DNA from: Novosphingobium sp.
Lineage (GTDB): Bacteria > Pseudomonadota > Alphaproteobacteria > Sphingomonadales > Sphingomonadaceae
Assembly (NCBI GenBank): GCA_017744735.1
Contig: JAGIAR010000006.1
Location: 62,001 to 126,000, forward strand
DNA: 64,000 nucleotides
Direction of reading: 5' to 3'
In this document: piece by piece, positions 8,482 through 15,589 of the stretch
Layout: each line of letters starts with the position of its first letter
How positions within the stretch are numbered: position 1 is the first letter of the stretch
The notes under the pieces: model-generated
What the model was told of the DNA's origin: nothing
What the model saw: the letters and a program-made list of their open reading frames with translations, nothing else
Database searches by the model: none
Position numbers and translations under genes: made by a program

Positions 8482-9888
8482 ATGACAAAACAAACCAAAG
8501 AAGCAAACATTATCAATGTCATGCCCGGGAGATGGGCCGCGCTCGCGCTGCTGTTTATCGTCTATCTTACCAGCAGCATGGACCGGACTATCGTTTCGAT
8601 CGCCGGCGAGCCGATCAAAAACGAACTGCATCTGAGCGATTGGGAGTTGGGCCTGCTGAACGGCTTCGCCTTCTCTTTGCTCTATATCGGGCTGGGCATT
8701 CCACTGGCCCGGCTGGCCGATCGCGGCAATCGGGTGAACATCATGGCGCTCTGCCTGTGTGCATGGTCGGCGATGACTGCGCTATGTGGGATGGCTGCCA
8801 ACTTCACACAACTCGTCGCATTCCGGATGGGGGTTGGCGTAGGGGAAGCGGGCTGCCTGCCCACATCCCATTCTCTGATCAGCGACTATTTCCCCTCCTC
8901 GCAGCGGACCACCGCTCTTGCCCTGTTCGGACTGGGCCTGCCTCTCGGTGGATTGAGCGGGATGATCGTCGGGGGGCTCATCGTGGATTCCTTTGGCTGG
9001 CGAGACGCTTTCGTAATCCTTGGCCTGCCCGGCCTGGTACTGGCGCTGATTCTGAAATTGAGCCTGCGCGAGCCGTCGCCAAAGGATCACGGCGGCAGCG
9101 CCGTCTCGGTCTTGGCCGAAGAACAGAAGACCGAAACGCTCGGCCATGTCCTGGCCTTCCTCGTCCAGTCGGCCCCCGCCCGAAACATCCTTCTCGGGGT
9201 GACTCTTGCGACGATGTTCACCAGCCCCAGCATAACCTTTCTGGCGCCCCTTATGGTCCGCGGATTCGGCCTTTCCTATGCGCAGATCGGCCTCTTGTTG
9301 GGCATTGCGCAGATGGGGGGCATCGCGCTTTCCACTTTCCTCGGCGGAGTCCTGTCCGACTGGCTGGGGAAGCGGGACAGGCGCTGGTATCTATGGGTGC
9401 CTGCGGGCAGTCTGGTTTTGGGCGGACCGCTGTTTGCGCTAGCCTATGCTCAAACGACGTGGCCGCCCTTCATCGCCATTCTTTTCGTCGCATCGCTGGC
9501 CGGCGCGGCCTATCTGCCGCCGAGCTACGCGATGCTCTATACACTGGTGAGGCCCAAGTGGCGCGCGACGACTGCGGCCGTGACCGGCGTGTTGATGAAC
9601 CTGATCGGGCTCAGCGTCGGTCCGATTCTCTGCGGCATGTTGATCGATCTACTCACGAGCCACAATCTCGCGCAGGCAGGCCACGCAACGCTGGCGGCAG
9701 CTTGCGTGCATGGCGGCGCCGGAGCACTGAGCGACCCGGCGCAGGCCACGCAATGCTTGCAAGCCAATCTGGCCGCGACGCGCTTGGCCTTGATCGCGTT
9801 CTCGGCAGGACTGATCTGGCCGCTTCTCCACTTCCTGCGCGCGGCAAGAGCGCTGCCACCGGCCCCGGATTTGCTCGGCGCGGGATAA
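8482..9888 (+). CDS. MFS transporter (spinster-like, sphingomonad type)
   Basis: 468 residues with twelve predicted membrane segments. The start ATG follows GGAGAGGGGTA. The first helix (LALLFIVYLTSSMDRTIVSI) contains the D-R-T/N motif seen in spinster-like MFS proteins, and the loop between helices 2 and 3 has IPLARLADRGNR, the signature MFS loop. Helix 4 holds RMGVGVGEAGCLPTSHSLI, typical of the family in sphingomonads, where members sit in catabolic clusters and are thought to move organic acids or aromatic compounds across the inner membrane. The direction of transport cannot be read. A long hydrophilic loop near residue 220 separates the two halves. It is divergent from and probably regulated by the TetR gene. 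Confidence 0.88.
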   Translation: MTKQTKEANIINVMPGRWAALALLFIVYLTSSMDRTIVSIAGEPIKNELHLSDWELGLLNGFAFSLLYIGLGIPLARLADRGNRVNIMALCLCAWSAMTALCGMAANFTQLVAFRMGVGVGEAGCLPTSHSLISDYFPSSQRTTALALFGLGLPLGGLSGMIVGGLIVDSFGWRDAFVILGLPGLVLALILKLSLREPSPKDHGGSAVSVLAEEQKTETLGHVLAFLVQSAPARNILLGVTLATMFTSPSITFLAPLMVRGFGLSYAQIGLLLGIAQMGGIALSTFLGGVLSDWLGKRDRRWYLWVPAGSLVLGGPLFALAYAQTTWPPFIAILFVASLAGAAYLPPSYAMLYTLVRPKWRATTAAVTGVLMNLIGLSVGPILCGMLIDLLTSHNLAQAGHATLAAACVHGGAGALSDPAQATQCLQANLAATRLALIAFSAGLIWPLLHFLRAARALPPAPDLLGAG

Positions 9889-10126
9889 CGGCGGCGGTCT
9901 GCCCCCCGATGTCGCCAGTCAGAGGGGTCCGGCTCGTTCATGATGCTTGTTTGAGTTGACCGGCGATCTTGGCAGAGGGTCGTGCCCACCCCGTTTCGAC
10001 GCCGCCCACGCCACAGGTGTCAATTTGTGCTAAGCATCGGGACCTTTCAGCCGTTCTACCGGTTGACCGAGGGATCCGGGATTCCTGGTGCGTTGACTTA
10101 AGCAGGATCGTTACAGAGGTGAACGC

Positions 10127-10516
10127 ATGGGTGCGCAGGCAATTCTCCTTGTTGAGGATGAAATTCTTATCCGCATTTTAGTGGCCGACTTGCTCCGTGA
10201 TGCAGGTTACGAGGTCGCAGAGGCGGCAAGCGGCGAGGACGGCTTGCGCTTACTGGAGTCCGGCGGTGATTTCGATCTGCTCATGACGGACATCAAAATG
10301 CCGGGCGCCCTCGATGGGCTCGCACTTGCGACCCACTGGAAAAATCTGTTTCCGGGGCGCCCCGTTCTGGTCTCTTCCGGTCATCTGACAGCCGACCGCA
10401 TGCATCCCGCCGACGAGCTTATCGTCAAACCCTATTCGGACGCCAGGCTGCTGGCGACCGTCGAGCGACTTATAGGACCCCCATGCCAGCCAAGAGCGCC
10501 GAGACTTACTGCGTAA
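10127..10516 (+). CDS. Single-domain response regulator (receiver only)
   Basis: 129 residues, essentially one CheY-like receiver domain with no output domain. The acidic pair VEDE (residues 9-12), phosphoacceptor Asp55 in LLMTDIKMPG, and the conserved lysine in IVKPYSD are all present, so it should be phosphorylatable. The C-terminal tail is a short proline/arginine-rich stretch. The start has CAGAGGTG upstream. It overlaps by 34 bases the next gene, also a receiver, in a different frame, so the two are translationally linked. No histidine kinase is nearby. Such orphan receivers in alphaproteobacteria often relay phosphate in stress or polarity circuits, but no partner can be named here. Confidence 0.88.
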   Translation: MGAQAILLVEDEILIRILVADLLRDAGYEVAEAASGEDGLRLLESGGDFDLLMTDIKMPGALDGLALATHWKNLFPGRPVLVSSGHLTADRMHPADELIVKPYSDARLLATVERLIGPPCQPRAPRLTA

Positions 10517-10884
10517 TCGTTGCCGACAGCGATGTTCTCATACGCAATTCCTTGGCGGAGTATCTGAGAGCGTGTGGATACCAGGTGATCGAGGCAGCAA
10601 GTTCCGATGAGGTGGTGACCGTTGCTCGCGCCGGCTCGCACGCACTAGGTGCGATACTCGCGGATATCGAATTGCCCGGAACGATAGGCGCCTTCGAGCT
10701 TCGGAGTTGGGTGAGGTCGCAGATGGTTGGCGTCGATGTCCATCTGGCCGGCACTGTCTCGAAAGCCGCAAAAGCGGCCGGGGAACTCTGCGAAGAGGGC
10801 CCACACCTGAAGCGCCCCTACGATCCCCAAAGCGTTGTCGAATTCATCAAGCGTCTCCAGGCGAGGACTTCCAAACCTGAATGA
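10483..10884 (+). CDS. Single-domain response regulator, second of an overlapping pair
   Basis: 133 residues forming one receiver domain. The acidic residues are in VIVADSD (13-17), the phosphoacceptor Asp61 is in AILADIELPG, and the lysine is in HLKRPYDP. The region after the fourth strand (VDVHLAGTVSK) is more divergent than in its upstream neighbour. It starts inside the 3' end of the preceding receiver gene (34-base overlap), which implies coupled translation. The paired arrangement suggests the two receivers compete for or relay one phosphoryl group, but that is inference. No DNA-binding or enzymatic output domain is attached. Confidence 0.85.
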   Translation: MPAKSAETYCVIVADSDVLIRNSLAEYLRACGYQVIEAASSDEVVTVARAGSHALGAILADIELPGTIGAFELRSWVRSQMVGVDVHLAGTVSKAAKAAGELCEEGPHLKRPYDPQSVVEFIKRLQARTSKPE

Positions 10885-10981
10885 GGCGGCGGGGCGCCCA
10901 AGGCTGCCAGTCCTGTATTGCTGACCAAAGGAGGTTGGGAGCGGTTGCTCCGGGAGCGCTCTGCGGTCTATTGCTCGGCCG

Positions 10982-11389
10982 ATGCGCACCTTACGCACCC
11001 TGCTGTTCAGCCGCCGCCGGCTCGCACTGACGCTGGTTGCGCTGGTGCTGTGCATGAAGGCGCTGGTGCCGGCCGGCTTTATGCTGTCCGACCCGGCCCA
11101 TTCGCTGACAGTGACGATCTGTACCGGGACCGCGCAGACCTCTACCCAGCAGATCGCGTTGCCCGCCAAGGACGGCGAGCGGGGGGACGGTACAGGCCAC
11201 GGCAAGGGCGACACGCAATGTTCGTGGGCCTCACATTCGCACGCCGCGACCGGCGGCGGCTATGCACCGCTGCTCGCTGCCGCGCTCGCCTTCATCCTTG
11301 CGCTCGGCTTCCTGCCGGCGCCCGCGCTGCCTTTGCAGCGCACACCCTACCTCCGACCTCCCCTGCGCGGTCCTCCGGCAACGGCCTGA
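10982..11389 (+). CDS. DUF2946 family small secreted/membrane protein
   Basis: 135 residues. A basic N-terminus leads into one hydrophobic helix (LALTLVALVLCMKALVPAGFM) with the KALVPAGFM pattern of DUF2946, followed by a Cys/His-bearing middle part (CTGTAQ, GHGKGDTQCSW, SHSHA) and a second hydrophobic stretch (PLLAAALAFILALGFL). Family members frequently sit beside TonB receptors and PepSY proteins and are suspected to have a role in copper or other metal handling; a biochemical function is not established. Here the next two genes are exactly a TonB receptor and a PepSY protein, and the cytochrome oxidase operon follows, which supports a metal-acquisition role. Confidence 0.75.
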   Translation: MRTLRTLLFSRRRLALTLVALVLCMKALVPAGFMLSDPAHSLTVTICTGTAQTSTQQIALPAKDGERGDGTGHGKGDTQCSWASHSHAATGGGYAPLLAAALAFILALGFLPAPALPLQRTPYLRPPLRGPPATA

Positions 11390-11459
11390 CCAACCTTCGT
11401 TCGTCGCGTTTTCGATGGGCAGTGCGCAGCGGCGCCTGCCGCCACGCCGGAGTACCGTC

Positions 11460-13468
11460 ATGCCTACATTCTCGCGCTGCTTTGCAGCCGCCTCGCTCGT
11501 CGCCTTCTCCTCCTCGCTCCACGCGGAGGAGGCCGGCGGCACATCCACCATCACCGTTACCGCCACCCCGGACACGCAGCGGGCAACGATCGAGATCCAG
11601 CAAACGCCGGGCGGGGTTGAAGTCGTGTCCGACACGCGGTTCAAGAACACCCCGGTCCAGAACATCAAGGACATCCTCGGCTATGTTCCGGGCGTGATTG
11701 TCCAGCCGCGCATGGGCGACGATGCGCGCGTCTCGATCCGCGGGTCGGGTCTCTCGCGGGCCTACGGCGCGCGCGGCCTCGCGGTCCTGCTCGACGGAGC
11801 GCCGCTCAACACGTCCGACGGGCTGATCGACTTCTTCGAGATCGATCCCAGCGCCTATCGCTATGCGGAAGTCTCAAGGGCGCCAACGCGCTCCGTTACG
11901 GCGCCAATGCGCTGGGCGGTGCGATCAACCTGGTGATGCCGACCGGGCGCGACGCCGCGCCGCTCGACGCACGGATCGACGTCGGCGGCTTCGGTTATGC
12001 GAAGGGCCAGGCGAGCATCGGCGGCGCTTCGGGGGCGTTCGACTACTTCGTCACCACCTCGGTCCAGCGGATCGACGGCTATCGTGATCATAGCAACGGC
12101 AATGCGTTCCGCGCGAACCTCGACCTCGGCTATCAGCTGTCCGACGATGCCGTGACCCGACTCTATGTCTTCGGCACCAGCACCAACCAGCACATTCCCG
12201 GGGAAGTGAACAAGGCCGAGGCGCTCGATAGGCCCAAGGCCGCCAACCCGGTGTGGATCGACCAGAACCAGCAGCGCAACGTCGATTCGATCCGGGTGAT
12301 GGACAAGACCACCGTGGCGCTGGGCGAGACGACGCTCGACTTCGGCATGTTCTACAACCACCGTCACGTCGATCACCCGATCTACCAGTATCTCGACTAC
12401 ACGGTAGACGATTACGGTGGCTTCCTGCGCGCTGTGGACGACCGCGCTCTCGGGAGCATCCGCAACCGGCTCACCATCGGCGTCACTTTCCTGAACGGCA
12501 CGATCGATACGCAACAGTTCGTCAACACTGGCGGCCACAAGGGCGCGCTGACCGTCTCGATGGTCGACAAGCCAAAGAACTTCTTGGTCTACGCCGAGAA
12601 CGCGCTCCACCTGCAACCCGGCCTCGCGCTGATCGCCGGGGTCCAGTTTCTCGACGCGAGCCGTTTCCGGCACGACCGCTTCCTCGACGATGGCGATCAG
12701 TCCGGCGACCCTCGCTATAGCCTGTGGAGCCCGCGCGCCGGAATTCTGTGGTCCGTGGCCGGCGACGCGCAGCTGTTCGTGAATGTCTCGCGCAGCGCCG
12801 AAATCCCGAGCTACGACGCGAATGTCGTCACTTCGCCGAACCTGAAGGCTCAGCGCGCGACAACTTACGAGTTCGGCACCCGTGGCCACCGCGGCGCGGT
12901 GGGCTGGGACGTCTCGTTCTATCGCTCCGAGATCCGCAACGAATTGCAATGCCTGACCACCGCACCCTGGGCGCTGTGCTCGACGATCAACGCGGATCGC
13001 ACCGTGCATCAGGGTATCGAAGCCGGGCTCGACGCGGATCTTCCGCTGTCGGCCTCGGGCGACAAGCTCGCGCTGACCGCCGCCTATACCTACAGCGACT
13101 TCTTCTTCCGCCACGACGCGACCTATGGAGACAACGCGTTGCCCGGCATCCCGAAGCACTATCTGCGCGCCGAAGCGCTCTACAAGCATTCGAGCGGCTT
13201 GTACGCCGGGCCGAATCTCGAATGGGCGCCGGGGCACTATTTCGCCGACAACGCCAATACGCTGACGGTCGATCCCTATGCGCTGCTCGGCTTCAAGCTG
13301 GGCTTCGATGCGGGCAAGCACTGGTCGGTCTATCTCGAAGGCCGCAACCTGACCGACAAGCACTACATCTCCACCGTCGCGATCGCAGGGGTGGCCGATG
13401 CAACGTCGGAAATCTTCAATCCGGGCATCGGGCGCGCGTTCTTCGGCGGCGTCCGGACGAAGCTCTAG
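11460..13468 (+). pseudogene. TonB-dependent receptor disrupted by a single-base frameshift (likely metal transport)
   Basis: The start ATG (11460) is preceded by GGAG and gives a signal peptide ending SSLHAEE. The plug domain reads normally through YRYAEV, then the frame breaks at about 11873. In that frame translation ends at 11936, whereas the following frame restores the expected family sequence (KGANALRYGANALGGAINLV) and runs to 13468. One inserted base near 11873 would give a continuous 669-residue receptor, normal for the family, with a complete barrel ending GGVRTKL. A real inactivating deletion or a sequencing error are both possible; the rest of the gene shows no decay, which favours an error or a very recent mutation. 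It lies between DUF2946 and PepSY genes, suggesting copper, iron or chelate uptake. Confidence 0.75.
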
Positions 13469-13478
13469 GGAGGCAGGA

Positions 13479-14834
13479 GTGGAGCATGCCGCCCTCTATC
13501 GCATGATCTGGCGCTGGCATTTCTATGCCGGCCTGCTGGTCATGCCACTGATCCTGGTGCTGTCGGTCACCGGATCGATCTACCTGTTCAAGCCACAGAT
13601 CGACCGGTGGGAGGAACGCGCCTGGCAAGGGCTGAGCGAAAAAGGGGCGGTCTCGCCCGCGAAGCAGGTGCAGGCGGCGCTCGATGCCTGGCCCAGCGCG
13701 CGCTTCGACGCCTATCGCCTGCCGGAACGCGAGGGCGATGCGGCGGTCGTCACGGTTGCCCCCGCAGACGGCAACGCGGCACGCGACGTGTTCGTCTCGC
13801 CGCGAGGCAAGGTACTGGGCAGCCGCGATCCCGAAAAGCGCATCTCGGCGCTGGTAGCGACTTTCCACGGTTCGCTGATGCTCGGCAGGATCGGCGACTG
13901 GATAGTCGAACTGGCCGCGAGTTGGGCAATCGTGACGATCCTCACCGGCCTCTATCTCTGGTGGCCGAACGACCGGCGGCTGGCCGGGGTCCTGTGGCCG
14001 CGCCTGTCGCGCGGCGGGCGCGTGTTCTGGCGCGACCTCCATGCGGTGGCCGGCTTCTGGGTCTCGGGCCTCGCGCTGCTCATGCTCGCGACCGGCCTGC
14101 CCTGGGCGGGCGTGTGGGGGAGTGCCTTCGCGTCCGTCAGGGCGGAACTGGGGCTGGTGAAAGGGGTGCAGGAATGGAAAATCGGGAGTGGAGGGGGTGA
14201 GCACACCGCGCATCACCGCGACGCGATGGCGGGGATGGCGATGCCGGCCAGCAAGGAAGCCCGTTTCGATCCGGCGATGTTCAACCTGGTCGTGGCCGAG
14301 GCGAAGGGCGAGCATCTCGCCTTTCCCGCCTCGGTCCTACCTCCCGGCGCACCGCAGCGCTTCGGGCCGCCGACCGGCAACGTCTGGACCGCCAAAAGCG
14401 AGGCGCAGGACCGCCCGCTCCAGCGCAGCGTCACATACGGCCTTGCGAGCGGGCGCGAGCTCGCCCGCGAGGGTTTTGCCGGCAAGCACCCGATCGACCG
14501 GATCGTGAACTACGGCATCGCGTGGCATGAAGGACAGTTGCTCGGCTGGTTCAACCAGCTCGTCGGAGTGCTGCTCGCGGTCATGCTCATCACCCTCACC
14601 GTTTCGGGCTTCGTGATGTGGCGAAAGCGCAGACCGGCTGGCGGCGGCCTCGGAGCGCTTCGCGCGCCGGCCCGCCGGGTTAGCTCCAAAGGCCTCGTCG
14701 GGGGCGGAGTGGTGCTGGCCGCGTTGCTGCCGCTATTCGCCCTATCGTTTGTCGCCTTATGGCTTGCCGAACGGCTCTTGCTGCGTCGAATTGGCCCGGT
14801 GGCGGAGTGGCTCGGCCTTACAGTGGAAGCATGA
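13479..14834 (+). CDS. PepSY-associated transmembrane protein
   Basis: 451 residues from a GTG start at 13479 with GGGAGG five bases before it and only ten bases after the receptor stop. It has the four-helix layout of PepSY-TM proteins: helix 1 MIWRWHFYAGLLVMPLILVL, a periplasmic PepSY-like segment (AALDAWPSARFDAYRLPE), helix pairs around residues 150-220, and a last helix LVGVLLAVMLITLTVSGFVMW followed by an additional C-terminal hydrophobic stretch. A His/Met-rich loop near residue 250 (HTAHHRDAMAGMAMPAS) resembles copper-binding sequences. Proteins of this type act beside TonB receptors in siderophore reduction or metal uptake. Coupling to the upstream receptor and DUF2946 gene supports that, with copper the most likely metal by inference. 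Confidence 0.85.
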   Translation: MEHAALYRMIWRWHFYAGLLVMPLILVLSVTGSIYLFKPQIDRWEERAWQGLSEKGAVSPAKQVQAALDAWPSARFDAYRLPEREGDAAVVTVAPADGNAARDVFVSPRGKVLGSRDPEKRISALVATFHGSLMLGRIGDWIVELAASWAIVTILTGLYLWWPNDRRLAGVLWPRLSRGGRVFWRDLHAVAGFWVSGLALLMLATGLPWAGVWGSAFASVRAELGLVKGVQEWKIGSGGGEHTAHHRDAMAGMAMPASKEARFDPAMFNLVVAEAKGEHLAFPASVLPPGAPQRFGPPTGNVWTAKSEAQDRPLQRSVTYGLASGRELAREGFAGKHPIDRIVNYGIAWHEGQLLGWFNQLVGVLLAVMLITLTVSGFVMWRKRRPAGGGLGALRAPARRVSSKGLVGGGVVLAALLPLFALSFVALWLAERLLLRRIGPVAEWLGLTVEA

Positions 14835-14851
14835 CGCGGCCGCAAACTGAT

Positions 14852-14870
14852 TTCCCCGAAAAACGGGGAA
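14852..14870 (+). terminator. Hairpin between PepSY gene and actA
   Basis: TTCCCCG-AAAAA-CGGGGAA forms a perfect 7-bp stem with a five-base loop 18 bases after the PepSY stop codon and 52 bases before the actA ATG. It lacks the U-run of a classic intrinsic terminator, so it could instead attenuate read-through or stabilise the actA leader. Confidence 0.5.
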
Positions 14871-14921
14871 CCGATGAACAAAGCCGTCCGTATTGAAGCC
14901 ACAGACCTTGCGGCGGGAGGA

Positions 14922-15589
14922 ATGAGACGGCTCAGCTATTTTCGCCATCCGCCGACACCTGGCTTCGTCTATCCCTTGTCCTTCTCGCCATCGCCTTTCT
15001 CGCTTTCGGCGCGGGCGCACTCGACTACTCCCGATCGAGCTACATCACCGAAGTCGGCTGGGTGGGGCACCAGCAGGTCCCTTTCAGCCACAAGCACCAC
15101 GTCGCCGATGAGGGCATTGATTGTCGCTATTGCCATACCGGCGTCGAGACTTCGCCCGATGCGGGGTTGCCGAGCACGCACGTCTGCATGACCTGCCACT
15201 CGCAACTGTGGGACAAGGCCGGCGTGCTCGCGCCGGTGCGCGCAAGCCTTGCCAGCGGGCGACCGGTCCGCTGGCAACGGATCGCGCAACTGCCGGACTA
15301 CGTCTACTTCGATCACTCGATCCATATCGACCGCGGAGTCGGCTGCGTCGAGTGCCACGGCCGAATAGACCGGATGCCGCTGACGGCGCGCGCCAAACCC
15401 TTTCGCATGGGTTTCTGCCTCGATTGCCACCGCGATCCCTCCACCCGCCTCAGGCCGGCAAGCCTCGTCACGAGGATGGAGCCGCTGCCGTGGACGTCTG
15501 ACGAGCGACGCAGGTTCGGCAAGGCAGCCATGGCGCACTTCGGGATCGATCCGCGCAAGCTGGACAATTGCGGGGTGTGCCATCGATGA
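14922..15589 (+). CDS. actA: Alternative complex III pentahaem cytochrome c subunit ActA (apparent N-terminal frameshift)
   Basis: Membrane-anchored multihaem cytochrome that carries electrons from alternative complex III towards the oxidase. Five CxxCH haem motifs are visible: CRYCH, CMTCH, CVECH, CLDCH, CGVCH. Upstream in the same frame are a membrane anchor (LSLVLLAIAFLAFGAGAL) and AQLFSPSADTWLRL, the family's usual N-terminus. That frame has no ATG, GTG or TTG codon after the preceding stop at 14894. The only well-placed ATG (14922, after GGAGGA) is in another frame, so one base appears to be missing between about 14928 and 14935. Correcting it gives 222 residues. A GTG at 15062 is the first in-frame start otherwise, but it would remove the anchor. 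The stop overlaps the actB start (ATGA). Confidence 0.85.

Noticed and set aside
14874..15191. Plus-strand ORF MNKAVRIEATDLAAGG... overlapping actA
   Set aside because: It contains no haem motifs or membrane anchor, and the overlapping frame carries the complete pentahaem ActA sequence. It is explained by the apparent frameshift at the actA start.
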